DNA of 32,230 nt from Clostridia bacterium (GTDB lineage: Bacteria > Bacillota > Clostridia > Christensenellales > CAG-138), in contig JAFZIH010000151.1 in NCBI GenBank assembly GCA_017554455.1, positions 1 through 32,230 of the forward strand, given 5' to 3'. The stretch's first letter is position 1. Each line of letters starts with the position of its first letter. Shown piece by piece: positions 8,252 to 16,769 of this stretch. The position numbers were made by a program, and so were the translations under genes. The notes beneath the pieces are model-generated. The model was not told the origin of the DNA and did not search any database. It worked only from the letters and a program-made list of their open reading frames with translations.

Positions 8252-8479
8252 TTATCGTTTCTTTTTTGCGGAACGGACCGAATATGCCTGCAGCAGAACG
8301 CCTGCAAGCAGCCCGACGAGCGGCAGCGGCAGGAAGAGATACCCTGTCACGAACATTGTATTCTCCGTCTGTTCCTGCGGCAGAATACCGAACTCGGCAA
8401 GCGCCAGCACCGCAAGATAGATGAGCGCGGCAAAAAGCGCGATCAATGCAACGACGGTCAAAACTGTTTTACGTTTCAT
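8252..8479 (-). CDS. Small two-helix membrane protein of unknown function
   Basis: A 75-residue protein I do not recognise. Two hydrophobic segments (about 7-32 and 42-66) are separated by a polar loop around GILPQEQTENTM. Both ends are basic (MKRK... and ...SAKKKR), suggesting both termini are cytoplasmic with a short outside loop. The ATG at 8479 has an excellent AGGAGGG site 7 bases upstream. It starts 15 bases after the phosphodiester glycosidase gene and is followed by a strong terminator, so it is the second gene of a two-gene transcript. A link to the neighbouring membrane-anchored enzyme is inferred from position only. Confidence 0.75.
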   Translation of the reverse strand: MKRKTVLTVVALIALFAALIYLAVLALAEFGILPQEQTENTMFVTGYLFLPLPLVGLLAGVLLQAYSVRSAKKKR

Positions 8480-8494
8480 TCCTTAACCCTCCTG

Positions 8495-9889
8495 TCAATC
8501 CACGATGGCGAGAATGTCGCCGGTGGTGCGGCTGTTATGTCCGAAGATCGTCTTGTTCCAGCACATACCGCTCGATCCGCCGCCGTCGAAGTTATAAGCG
8601 ACCTTCATTCCGAGCGATGCGCAGAGCGCCGACAGTTCGGTCAGCGTCATTCCGGGCGATTTCCCGTCGCCGTGGCTGTCTCCCTCATAGTCCTTCATGC
8701 CGCGATCGCCGAGAACCACGATGAATGCGTAATGTCCGGGTTCATAATAACCGAATGCCGTGCGCGGATTACTCGGCATCAACGTAGAATTGAACTTCGT
8801 CTTCGCATTTCCGTCCGCGTCCAGAAGCGACGGGCCGAAATAGAACGAATGATACGGGTAACTGCTCAGGATCTCGTTGTTATCGATCTTGTCCTGCTTG
8901 CAGTCAAAGCAGCGCGCAGTGCCGTCCTGATAGATCACGAGGAGATCCGAATGCTTGCACTGTTTGTCTCGAATCTTCATACCGTTGCGGATAATCAGAC
9001 CGGCATCGGTCGCGTTGTTGGAAAAATAATCGGAGTTGATCGCAATGATCGCGTTGCTGCTCTCTGCAAAATCCGGAAGATACTTTGCATTGTCTTGATC
9101 ATTCTCGTATACGGCAGCAAGCTTTTCAATGTCGCGAACGTACAGATCCGCGATCTGGTATTCGAGCTTGCCCTTTTGATAGTGGTACAGCTCGACCGCG
9201 ACCTTCTGCCCCGCGTAGGTATAGATCAGCGTCTTTTCGGTGCCGTCCGCAAGCGTCTCGCTCGTGTTCGGCTCCGTGACGACCGGCTCACCTTCCGAGA
9301 ACTTTTCCTTAAACTTGTCGCCCAGAAGTCCCGGGATCGTCGTCGGCTCGGGCGTGGGCTCCGGCGTCGGTTCCGCCGTCGGCTCGTTCGGTGCAGGCGC
9401 AGCGGTTTCCGTATGGTCCGGCGCGGGCGTTTCGACCGGCTCTGCAGTCGGTTCCGCCGTCGGCGCCTGGGTCGGTTCCGCCGTCGGGACGCGCGTCGCG
9501 ATGGCGACAGGCGCTTCCTCTTTGGGTCTCAGCCATTTCACCCAGCCGAACGCGCGCGCGTTGACGGTCATGGCAAATGCGCCCGCAAGGATCACGTCGA
9601 TCACAAGGATCCGGATCAGACGCGCCTTATTGAAGCGCTTTAGTTTTGCGCCGCCTGCCGTGTACACCAGCAGATACAGAAGCGCCGTCAGGACCATCAG
9701 GATCGGAATCACGACGTGCAGATACTTCGTGAGGAAAAACTCCGACCTGACAACAAAGTGAAAGCCCGGATTGAAATGATCCAGAATGTAAAAGACGATG
9801 TAGTTTGCCGACAGGATCGCGGTCAGATTCGCAAGGATCGTCGCGATCATGCGAAGCGCCTTAAAGCGCGGTTCCCCGTTTTTGTTCAT
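8495..9889 (-). CDS. Membrane-anchored phosphodiester glycosidase family (NAGPA domain) protein
   Basis: A 464-residue protein. Three N-terminal helices (about 13-37, 55-77 and 91-108) are followed by a Pro/Thr/Glu linker (about 133-184) and an extracytoplasmic domain (about 205-464). The C-terminal domain carries hallmarks of the family related to mammalian GlcNAc-1-phosphodiester alpha-N-acetylglucosaminidase: AIIAINSDYF, SNPRTAFGYY, and YNFDGGGSSGM near the end. Bacterial members remove sugars from phosphodiester-linked substrates or act on envelope glycans; this protein's substrate is unknown. Four Cys within about 310-330 and 445 could form disulfides. It has its own promoter at 9958-9986, a hairpin in its leader and a GGGAG site before the ATG at 9889. 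The linker is built of short DNA repeats. Confidence 0.85.
   Translation of the reverse strand: MNKNGEPRFKALRMIATILANLTAILSANYIVFYILDHFNPGFHFVVRSEFFLTKYLHVVIPILMVLTALLYLLVYTAGGAKLKRFNKARLIRILVIDVILAGAFAMTVNARAFGWVKWLRPKEEAPVAIATRVPTAEPTQAPTAEPTAEPVETPAPDHTETAAPAPNEPTAEPTPEPTPEPTTIPGLLGDKFKEKFSEGEPVVTEPNTSETLADGTEKTLIYTYAGQKVAVELYHYQKGKLEYQIADLYVRDIEKLAAVYENDQDNAKYLPDFAESSNAIIAINSDYFSNNATDAGLIIRNGMKIRDKQCKHSDLLVIYQDGTARCFDCKQDKIDNNEILSSYPYHSFYFGPSLLDADGNAKTKFNSTLMPSNPRTAFGYYEPGHYAFIVVLGDRGMKDYEGDSHGDGKSPGMTLTELSALCASLGMKVAYNFDGGGSSGMCWNKTIFGHNSRTTGDILAIVD
9366..9487. repeat. Short tandem-like repeats encoding the Pro/Thr/Glu linker
   Basis: The 17-mer GTCGGTTCCGCCGTCGG occurs exactly at 9366-9382, 9447-9463 and 9471-9487, inside the linker of the 8495-9889 gene. 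A one-mismatch copy sits at 10452-10468 in the linker of the neighbouring transglutaminase gene. The repeats encode TAEPT-like units and may shrink or grow by slippage. Confidence 0.75.
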
Positions 9890-9908
9890 TTTTTGCTCCC
9901 TATATGTT

Positions 9909-9929
9909 CTTCCGGACGTCCGTCCGAAG
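9909..9929 (-). promoter_or_regulatory. Hairpin in the 5' leader of the phosphodiester glycosidase gene
   Basis: On the minus strand CTTCGGAC, loop GGAC, GTCCGGAAG: an eight-pair stem with one bulged G. It lies about 20 bases upstream of the ATG and 28 or more bases after the -10. No U-tract follows, so it is not a standard terminator. It might affect mRNA stability or translation; no function is shown. Confidence 0.4.
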
Positions 9930-9957
9930 TATGGTTTATCCCATTTCCAACTTGTGC

Positions 9958-9986
9958 ACTATACCATACCAGCCGTGCGTTTTCAA
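9958..9986 (-). promoter_or_regulatory. Promoter of the phosphodiester glycosidase operon
   Basis: Minus-strand -35 TTGAAA (9981-9986), 17-base spacer, -10 TATAGT (9958-9963) preceded by TGG, an extended -10. It lies just after the stop of the transglutaminase gene, where I see no terminator, so some read-through is possible. Confidence 0.8.
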
Positions 9987-10006
9987 GCCCTTCGGTCAAA
10001 AAAGCG

Positions 10007-12235
10007 TCAGATCAGATACAGCACCCATCTGAGAAGGAATCGAAGCGCCGGCTTATCGGTACAGACTGCCTTCTGCGCCGCGTGCACAATACGCAAAAGC
10101 GCTCTGTGCTCCTCCTGCATCTTATGGTTCGAGAACGCGGCTTCCAACGCCCATTCGTCGACTTCCGGATCCTTCTTTACGCCGAAGCGCGTCAGTCGAT
10201 CGAGGTAATACGCCATCTCCGGGATCGAGCGTCTCACGTTCGGATCGCGGAAACGCAGTTCCCTGCGTCTTCGGAACAAAAGTCCCGTTCCGACCCATGC
10301 CGCAGGCAAGACCGGGATCAGGATCCACCATGCGCTCCCGCGTTTTTTGCCGGTCTCTCCGCCGCCCTGCGGCGGTTCGCCGTTTTCGTTCTGTCCCTGC
10401 GGCGCGGGCGTCGGCTGTTCCGTCTCGTGCGGCTCGGTCGTATTTTCCGGCGTCGGTTCCGCCGTTGGATCGGACGGCGCTTCGGTCGGTGCTTTCGGCG
10501 TAGGCGCAGGTGTCGGTTCCGGCGTCTTTGAGGGTTTCGGCGTCGCGGTCGGCTGCTGTCCGGTCTGCGTTTGCTCGCTGTTTTCATCCTGCGCGTCGTA
10601 TCGTCCCGGCGTGCTTTCGATCGGCACCCATCCGAGTCCGAGGATATACACCTCTGCCCACGCGTGCTCGTCGTTTCTGGTGACGTCGAAACCCTGTCGG
10701 CTCATTTCTTCCGGAATATCGACGTAGTAACCGATCGTATACCGTGCCGGATATCCGAGCGCCTGTAAAAGCGCCGTCGTTGCGCTTGCAAAATGGACAC
10801 AGTACCCCTTACGGTTTTCGGTCAGAAAATACAGAACGAAATCCTTTCCTCTCGGAACGGTCCCGGGCTTTAAAGAGTACGTGCCGGAACCGCGCACGAA
10901 CGCGGCGACGGTTTTTGCCGTTTCCTGCGCGTCGCCGGTATCTTTGATCCCCGCAGCGTTCAGTATGTCCAGAAGCGCGCTTTTTTCTTCACCGTCCGGC
11001 ATCACGTACTGCTTAAGAGCAAAGTTCTCGTAATAGTCGCGCTCCTCCTCCGTCACTTCGCCCGGTTCGGTCCGATATCGCGAAACATAGCGCCAGCTGT
11101 AATCCCGCCATCCGTAGGAGCGTATGAAAGACTCTTCCGCCACCGGTCTTGCCGGCTGTTCGTCCGCGTCGCTCGTCACCGGTTCGTCCGTCCATGCATA
11201 AGGCGCGATCCGTTCGCCGGAAAGCGATTCGTAGATCCACATCGTCGCGTCGGTCTTTTCCTGACGAAGTCCGAGCGCCTGCATCGAATGCCATTCGCCC
11301 TTATATTCGTCGGCGTTCATCCAGTGATTGTTCCGATAAACGCCGTAGGAATGCGTGCGCAGCAGATGAACGCCTTTTCGCGCATATACCGTGAACAGCT
11401 TCGTGTCGTCCTCTTCGCGCTCGTCTTCGTCCTTCAGGTCGACGTTTTTCGGATTCCGCACGCCGAACCAGGACATCGCCTCGTCGACGATCGGACCGAA
11501 CCGTTCGGAAAAGAACGCCTTTCGCCGCTCCGCCGAAAGCGGCGTATAGTCCTTTTGCGGGAACATCGCAGCGATCAGCAGCACAAGGATGAGCAGCAGC
11601 GGCGCAAGGATCGCCGTAAACAGTCCGTGCCGTTTGAAATCGCCCTTCCGAAGCCCGTTCCCGAGCAATGCGTATCCCATATACACCGCAAGGAGCGCCA
11701 TGGTCCACAGCGCGGGCGGGCGATTCGTATAAACGAGACTGACGAGCAGCATCGGAAGCGGGATCAGAAGCGGCAAAAGCACCATTTTGCTGCGGATCAG
11801 CGAGAACGCCAGCATAAAGCCGAAGAACGCCGCAACCAGCATCAAAAAGAGCGAGATGCACGATTCCGGATTCGCGACCTTTTCAGCCGCGATCGTCAGC
11901 GCGTCCATATCGACCAGCCCCGAAATCCCCTTCGGAAGCTCATAAAGCAGACGATAGATCAGCGAAACCGCGCCGTCTCCGATCCGCTTCATGCGGAACG
12001 CGCAGAGCATGATCACAAAGGACAGGAAGAGCGCGCCGAACCCGAATCCGTACTTCGGCACGTTCATCCAGAACGACAGCAGCAGCGCGGAGAAGATGCA
12101 GAACAGGATCAGCGGCGTGCGGGAAAACCCGATTTCATAGGCCGTCATCATGGCGCAGGTGCACGCGATCATACCGCACGCGATCGGTACGGCGTCGCCG
12201 AAGCCCTTCAATACGATGCTTACGCTTTTTTTCAT
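10007..12235 (-). CDS. Membrane transglutaminase-like (TgpA-type) protein
   Basis: A 742-residue protein. The N-terminal membrane region has about seven helices up to residue 225. An extracytoplasmic part with a transglutaminase-like core follows (about 430-545), then a Pro/Thr linker (about 555-612), a further helix (about 635-653) and a cytosolic C-terminal tail. The catalytic Cys is in GYCVHFASA (C479) and the His in DEHAWAEVY (H524). The usual Asp position in 'W-V-x-x-D-x-T-P-G' reads WVPIESTPG, a Glu (E540). Such proteins typically sit with MoxR and DUF58 genes, as here; their role in bacteria is poorly known, possibly envelope proteolysis or crosslinking. The ATG at 12235 overlaps the DUF58 stop (ATGA) and has GGAGGTG upstream. 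Confidence 0.88.
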   Translation of the reverse strand: MKKSVSIVLKGFGDAVPIACGMIACTCAMMTAYEIGFSRTPLILFCIFSALLLSFWMNVPKYGFGFGALFLSFVIMLCAFRMKRIGDGAVSLIYRLLYELPKGISGLVDMDALTIAAEKVANPESCISLFLMLVAAFFGFMLAFSLIRSKMVLLPLLIPLPMLLVSLVYTNRPPALWTMALLAVYMGYALLGNGLRKGDFKRHGLFTAILAPLLLILVLLIAAMFPQKDYTPLSAERRKAFFSERFGPIVDEAMSWFGVRNPKNVDLKDEDEREEDDTKLFTVYARKGVHLLRTHSYGVYRNNHWMNADEYKGEWHSMQALGLRQEKTDATMWIYESLSGERIAPYAWTDEPVTSDADEQPARPVAEESFIRSYGWRDYSWRYVSRYRTEPGEVTEEERDYYENFALKQYVMPDGEEKSALLDILNAAGIKDTGDAQETAKTVAAFVRGSGTYSLKPGTVPRGKDFVLYFLTENRKGYCVHFASATTALLQALGYPARYTIGYYVDIPEEMSRQGFDVTRNDEHAWAEVYILGLGWVPIESTPGRYDAQDENSEQTQTGQQPTATPKPSKTPEPTPAPTPKAPTEAPSDPTAEPTPENTTEPHETEQPTPAPQGQNENGEPPQGGGETGKKRGSAWWILIPVLPAAWVGTGLLFRRRRELRFRDPNVRRSIPEMAYYLDRLTRFGVKKDPEVDEWALEAAFSNHKMQEEHRALLRIVHAAQKAVCTDKPALRFLLRWVLYLI

Positions 12236-13185
12236 GCGCGCACCTCCCGCTTCGGCTCGATCTTATAGACGAGCGTGTCGCTCCCGCCTGCCACGGCCTG
12301 CGCCTTTTCGTCGCGGCACGGCTCGGAAAGCAGCGCTTTTTGGAATCGGTTCAGATCGCCTTCTCCGCCGATGTGCACGGTGCGAAGTCCGTATTGCAGC
12401 GTGTACGGCATCTTGTTTTTAATCAGAAGATCGGAAAGGAAGCAAAGCTGTTCGATCACGCTTTGCTGTTCCGGGTACGACGCATACAGATCCATGGAGA
12501 GAACGACTTTTTTGCGGAGCAGTTCCTGCGGCTCCCGCACGATCGGCGCGTCCATCTTTTCGGTCAGCTTCCAATGGATCAGGTTTATCGCGTCGCCCTC
12601 GCGGTACGGGCGCAGTTCGTGTTCTTCGGAGAATCCGAGCGGCTTCGGTTTCAGCGTAACGCCGGAAGCTTCCAGCAGTTCCGGCATCGGGACGGGCTCT
12701 TCCGTATTCGGCAGAACCGTCAGCGCGACCGTTCCGCTGCGTTTGATCGGGATCGCAAACAGGCCGAGATAATCGCACGCGCGCGCCGAACGGATGCGAT
12801 ACGAGAGCGTTCCGAGCCGGTCGGTATCCGGTGTGAACGTCTCTTCGCGTTTTTGGGTCCCGTCGATGTGCACGTTGATCCGCGTGCTTTTTTGTTCAAG
12901 AAACAGGTTTCGGTGCTCGATCCGGACCTTATAGAGATCCGGCGGCAAAAAGAACCGGCAGGAAACGCGAAGCCGCACGGCGGAAGGTCGTCCGCGCTGT
13001 ACGTCGGCGCCGCCCGAAAGCTCCGCTTTGGAAAACAGGATCGCCGGCAAGCTCAGAAGGAGCGAAAGGATCGGAAGGGACAGCAAAAAAAGCAGTAAAT
13101 AATACGTTACGTACTGCCCGTAAGCAAGATGCAGCGCTGCCGCCGCGATGAGTGTCGCGGCGTATGTCAGCCGTCGGAGAATCAT
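12232..13185 (-). CDS. DUF58 domain protein (vWA-like, MoxR-associated)
   Basis: A 317-residue protein with two N-terminal hydrophobic helices (about 7-22 and 27-52), a beta-rich middle and the DUF58 signature LRPYREGDAINLIHWKLTEK (about 191-210). DUF58 proteins are almost always encoded beside MoxR ATPases and transglutaminase-like genes, as here, and are thought to be partners or substrates of the ATPase. I start it at the ATG at 13185, which overlaps the MoxR stop by 4 bases. The reading frame stays open upstream through the MoxR gene in another frame, but that is only antisense-free high-G+C openness. Its 3' end overlaps the transglutaminase start by 4 bases. Confidence 0.9.
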   Translation of the reverse strand: MILRRLTYAATLIAAAALHLAYGQYVTYYLLLFLLSLPILSLLLSLPAILFSKAELSGGADVQRGRPSAVRLRVSCRFFLPPDLYKVRIEHRNLFLEQKSTRINVHIDGTQKREETFTPDTDRLGTLSYRIRSARACDYLGLFAIPIKRSGTVALTVLPNTEEPVPMPELLEASGVTLKPKPLGFSEEHELRPYREGDAINLIHWKLTEKMDAPIVREPQELLRKKVVLSMDLYASYPEQQSVIEQLCFLSDLLIKNKMPYTLQYGLRTVHIGGEGDLNRFQKALLSEPCRDEKAQAVAGGSDTLVYKIEPKREVRA

Positions 13186-14114
13186 CCGCGCACGGCGGGC
13201 GGCGCGGTATGCGCCATGACGTCGTTCAGGACCGTTTCCCCGGTCTGCCCGGACGCTTTGGCTTCGGCGGTCAGGATCAGCCGGTGCGTGATCGTCGCGG
13301 GATAGATCAGCTTGACGTCGTTCGGGATCACGTAATCGCGCCCCTGCACCCACGCTGCCGCCTTCGCCATCGAAACGACTGCGATAGACGCGCGCGGGCT
13401 TGCGCCCTGCAGGACCGAGGTGTGCGCGCGCGTTGCGTTCGACAGACGGATCACGTAATCCATGATCTTTTTGTCGACAAACGTGTTGTCGATCGACATG
13501 CGGATGCGCTTCAGTCCCTCGCGGTCCGCGATGCAGCGCACGCCGTCCAAGGGATTGCCCTTCTGCTTGCGGTTCAATAGATCCAGCTCGTCGCTCGGAC
13601 GCGGATAACCCAGCGTCAGACGCACCATAAAGCGGTCGAGCTGCGAATCCGGCAAAAGCTGTGTGCCGCTTGCGCCGACCGGATTCTGCGTCGCAATGAC
13701 CACGAACGGATCGGGAACGGGATGCGTGACGCCATCGACGGTCACGTTGCCCTCCTCCATGGCTTCCAGAAGCGCGGACTGCGTGCGGCTCGTTGCACGG
13801 TTCAGCTCGTCCGCAAGAAACAGATTGCACAGGATCGCGCCGGGCTTGTAGACCATCTCGCCCCGCTCGCGGTCGTAGAGAGAGAATCCGACGATATCGC
13901 TCGGCAGCACGTCCGGCGTAAACTGCACGCGGTGATACTCGAGCCCGAGCGCTTTTGAGAACGCAAGCGCCATCGTCGTCTTGCCGACGCCGGGAATGTC
14001 CTCCAAAAGAATGTGTCCGCGCGCAAGGATCGCCAAGAGCGCCATGATCAGCACATTGTCCTTTCCGACAACGGCTTTTTTCAGTTCGTCCAGAATGGAT
14101 TTCGGATCGTTCAT
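13182..14114 (-). CDS. MoxR-family AAA+ ATPase
   Basis: A 310-residue AAA+ chaperone-like ATPase. Walker A is GVGKTT (about 42-47), Walker B is LFLADELNRA (about 98-107), sensor 1 is in ATQNP (about 140-144), and the family stretch LLPDSQLDRFM follows. MoxR ATPases are believed to remodel or insert cofactors into partner proteins, often ones with von Willebrand-like domains such as DUF58. The ATG at 14114 has GGGGGAGA upstream. It is the first gene of MoxR-DUF58-transglutaminase, all joined by 4-base overlaps, so they are very likely one complex-forming unit. The extended -10 at 14162-14170 is its probable promoter. Confidence 0.93.
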   Translation of the reverse strand: MNDPKSILDELKKAVVGKDNVLIMALLAILARGHILLEDIPGVGKTTMALAFSKALGLEYHRVQFTPDVLPSDIVGFSLYDRERGEMVYKPGAILCNLFLADELNRATSRTQSALLEAMEEGNVTVDGVTHPVPDPFVVIATQNPVGASGTQLLPDSQLDRFMVRLTLGYPRPSDELDLLNRKQKGNPLDGVRCIADREGLKRIRMSIDNTFVDKKIMDYVIRLSNATRAHTSVLQGASPRASIAVVSMAKAAAWVQGRDYVIPNDVKLIYPATITHRLILTAEAKASGQTGETVLNDVMAHTAPPAVRG

Positions 14115-14161
14115 CGGTCTTTCTCCCCCAATACAGGCATACTTTTCCTACTTTTGTGTTC

Positions 14162-14170
14162 ATTATAGCA
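14162..14170 (-). promoter_or_regulatory. Extended -10 promoter of the MoxR operon
   Basis: Minus-strand TGC followed by a perfect TATAAT (14162-14167), 48 bases before the ATG. I find no good -35 at 16-18 bases, so the extended -10 would have to carry recognition. Confidence 0.6.
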
Positions 14171-14246
14171 CATATTTGCGTCCAAAATGTATCTAAACTG
14201 CAACAATTTCCTTGTTCTGCCAGTTTTTTTCAAAGTTTTCGGGACG

Positions 14247-14273
14247 CAAAAGCGGCGATCGTATGATCGCCGC
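14247..14273 (-). terminator. Terminator after glycogen phosphorylase gene
   Basis: Minus-strand stem GCGGCGATC, loop ATAC, stem GATCGCCGC, then four T. It lies 16 bases past the glgP stop. The stem is strong but the U-tract is short. Confidence 0.8.
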
Positions 14274-14288
14274 CGTGTTCGTGACGCT

Positions 14289-16658
14289 TTACCAGAGCTT
14301 GATCATGTCGTGATGCGGAAGCTCCTTGATGTGCCAGATCTCGTCCGCGTACTGGCGGATCGTGCGGTCCGACGAGAACTTGCCCGCGCTTGCCGTGTTG
14401 ATGATGCACTTCCTCGCAAACGCGCGAATGTCCTTATAGTCGTTCAGCGCGTCGAGTTTGCGGTCGATGTACGGCAGCATCTCCTGCAGGACGAAGTAGT
14501 AGTCCGGCTTCTGCCAGCCGTTGCCGAACAGCAGCGAGCGGTGCAGATCGGTGAACACACCGGTGCCGTTGTCGGAGAACGTGCCGTCGATCAGCGAATC
14601 GACCACGCGGCGCACGCGCGGCTCGTAGTCGTAGATCGCCTTCGGATTGTAGTGCGGACGCAGCGCGTTGAGATCGTCGACGCTGTAACCGAACACGTAG
14701 TTGTTCTCCTCACCCGCCTCCTGCACGATCTCGACGTTTGCGCCGTCGAAGGTGCCGAGCGTCACCGCGCCGTTCAGCATCAGCTTCATGTTGCCGGTGC
14801 CGCTTGCCTCGGTGCCCGCAGGCGAGATCTGCTCGGAGATGTCCGCCGCCGGGATGATATGCTCGGCATAGGAGCAGTTATAGTTGTGCACGAAAACCAC
14901 GCGCATCAGATCCTTGACGTCCGGATCATTATTGATTTTGTTCGCGATCTCATTGATGTACTTCATCGCCGCCTTTGCGCGGAGGTATCCGGGCGCCGCC
15001 TTTGCGCCGAAGATGAACGCGGTCGGCGTGAAGTTCTTGATGCGGCCGTCCTTGATGCCGTAGTAGATGTCCATGATCGCAAACGCGTTCAGAAGCTGAC
15101 GCTTGTACTCGTGCATGCGCTTGACCTGCACGTCAAAGCAGAACGATTCGGGCAGATCGACGCCTTCGCGCTCGCGGATCAGCTTGCGCAGCTGACGCTT
15201 CTTTTCCCGCTTGACCTCGATGAATTCGTCGACATCCTTGTCGCTCAGGAATTGCTTCAAGCCCTTGAGCTGTTCGAGGTCGGTAATCCAGCCGCCGCCG
15301 ATGCGTTCGGTGATGTACTTAGAAAGCTCCGGATTGCACAGCCCCAGCCAGCGGCGCTGCGTGATGCCGTTCGTCTTGTTCTGGAAGCGTTCGGGATAGA
15401 CCTCGTACCAGATCTTCAGGACGTCGTCCTTCAGGATCTGCGTATGGATCTCCGCGACGCCGTTGACGTAGCTCGAGACGTACACGGCAAGGTTCGCCAT
15501 GCGGATGATGTTGTTCGACACGATCGCATACGGCTCGCAGTCCCTGCCCTTTGCCATGATCTCGCCGCAGAGCTTGGTGTTGATGCGCCAGATGATGTCG
15601 TAGATCTCCGGCAGCAGGTCCTTGAACAGGTTGACGTCCCACTTTTCAAGCGCTTCCTGCATGACCGTGTGGTTCGTGTAGGAGAACGTCTTCTGCGCGA
15701 TGTTGAATGCATCGTCAAAGCTGAGGCCTTCGAGCATCAGAAGCCGGATGAGTTCCGGAACGGAGACCGTCGGATGCGTGTCGTTGAGCTGGATGGAAAC
15801 GAGTTCGGAAAACTCCGTGATCGGGCGGTTTTCGCGCTTGAAGCGGAACATCAGATCCTGCAGCGACGCCGAGGACAGGAAATACTGCTGCTTTAAGCGC
15901 AGGCGCTTGCCCGCCGTGGTCGTGTCGTTCGGATACAGCACGCGCGTGATGTCCTCGACCGCGTTCTTTTCGAGCACGGCGACCGCGTATTCCTGATCGT
16001 TGAACTTCTGGAAGTCAAAGTCCTGCACCGCCTCGCTCTGCCAGAGACGCAGCGTGCCGATGTTGTCGGTGTGATAGCCGATGATCGGCATGTCGTACGG
16101 CACGGCGCGCACGGTCTGATCGGAGAACTGCACGAGCACCTCGTGTGTGTCGCGTCGGCGGCTCCACGGATCGCCGAAGCGCTGCCAGTCGTCCGCGCTT
16201 TCGGTCTGGAAGCCGTTTGTGAAGGTCTGTTTGAAAAGGCCGTACTTATAGCGGATGCCGTAGCCGTCGAGCGGCAGGTTCATCGTCGCCGCGGAATCGA
16301 GGAAGCACGCGGCAAGGCGGCCGAGGCCTCCGTTTCCGAGCGCCGCGTCCTCAATATCCTCAAACGCCGCAAGGTCCAGTCCGCGGTCTGCGAATTCCTT
16401 CTTGACTTCATCGAGGATCCCGAGCGCGAAGAGGTTGTTGTAAACCATGCGCCCGACCAGATATTCCGCCGAGAAATAATAGGTGGCTCTGGTCCGTTCG
16501 TGCGCGTGGCGGCTCTCGTACCACGGATCGGCGATCGCGCCCATCACGACCGACGCAAGCGCGGCATGAAGCTGCTGCACCGTCGCCTCTTTCAGAGAGA
16601 CCTGCGCGTCGCGTTTCAGAACGAGTTCGATTTGCTGCATGATCGTTTTCGTATCCAT
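14289..16658 (-). CDS. glgP: Glycogen/starch/maltodextrin phosphorylase
   Basis: A 789-residue family GT35 enzyme that releases glucose-1-phosphate from alpha-1,4-glucans using pyridoxal phosphate. The PLP-binding site is EASGTGNMKLMLNGA with the Lys at about 625. DAALGNGGLGRLAACFLDS (about 104-122) and FNDQEYAVAV are further family stretches. Length fits bacterial members (about 750-830). The ATG at 16658 follows a GGGGATGGGATT leader. It has its own promoter (16689-16717) and terminator, so it is a single-gene transcript with no other glycogen gene nearby. The acceptor could be glycogen or maltodextrin; the sequence alone does not tell. Confidence 0.96.
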   Translation of the reverse strand: MDTKTIMQQIELVLKRDAQVSLKEATVQQLHAALASVVMGAIADPWYESRHAHERTRATYYFSAEYLVGRMVYNNLFALGILDEVKKEFADRGLDLAAFEDIEDAALGNGGLGRLAACFLDSAATMNLPLDGYGIRYKYGLFKQTFTNGFQTESADDWQRFGDPWSRRRDTHEVLVQFSDQTVRAVPYDMPIIGYHTDNIGTLRLWQSEAVQDFDFQKFNDQEYAVAVLEKNAVEDITRVLYPNDTTTAGKRLRLKQQYFLSSASLQDLMFRFKRENRPITEFSELVSIQLNDTHPTVSVPELIRLLMLEGLSFDDAFNIAQKTFSYTNHTVMQEALEKWDVNLFKDLLPEIYDIIWRINTKLCGEIMAKGRDCEPYAIVSNNIIRMANLAVYVSSYVNGVAEIHTQILKDDVLKIWYEVYPERFQNKTNGITQRRWLGLCNPELSKYITERIGGGWITDLEQLKGLKQFLSDKDVDEFIEVKREKKRQLRKLIREREGVDLPESFCFDVQVKRMHEYKRQLLNAFAIMDIYYGIKDGRIKNFTPTAFIFGAKAAPGYLRAKAAMKYINEIANKINNDPDVKDLMRVVFVHNYNCSYAEHIIPAADISEQISPAGTEASGTGNMKLMLNGAVTLGTFDGANVEIVQEAGEENNYVFGYSVDDLNALRPHYNPKAIYDYEPRVRRVVDSLIDGTFSDNGTGVFTDLHRSLLFGNGWQKPDYYFVLQEMLPYIDRKLDALNDYKDIRAFARKCIINTASAGKFSSDRTIRQYADEIWHIKELPHHDMIKLW

Positions 16659-16688
16659 AATCCCATCCCCATTTTTAACTTTGGATGT

Positions 16689-16717
16689 ATTATATCATAT
16701 TCTTTCGCAAAGTGCAA
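16689..16717 (-). promoter_or_regulatory. Promoter of glgP
   Basis: Minus-strand -35 TTGCAC (16712-16717), 17-base spacer, -10 TATAAT (16689-16694) with TGA just before it, an extended -10. The -35 overlaps the T-run of the terminator at 16716-16747, so the upstream transcript ends where this one begins. Confidence 0.85.
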
Positions 16718-16747
16718 AAAAACCGGCGATTTTCCTGCCGGTTTTTT
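16716..16747 (-). terminator. Terminator after the NlpC/P60 gene
   Basis: Minus-strand AAAAAACCGGC, 9-base loop, GCCGGTTTTTTT, 22 bases past the stop of the 16770 gene. The stem is flanked by A and T runs on both sides, so it could work in both directions. Confidence 0.9.
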
Positions 16748-16769
16748 GTAAAAAATGCGTAAAGAGCAA

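Noticed and set aside
12232..14163. A single open frame covering MoxR and DUF58, suggesting a fusion
   Set aside because: The upstream part of that frame is a different frame from the true MoxR gene and carries no domain. The DUF58 gene starts at 13185 with a 4-base overlap instead.
14187..15896. Long plus-strand open frame opposite glycogen phosphorylase
   Set aside because: Composition is that of a mirror-frame artefact and the opposite strand encodes a complete GlgP with catalytic motifs.
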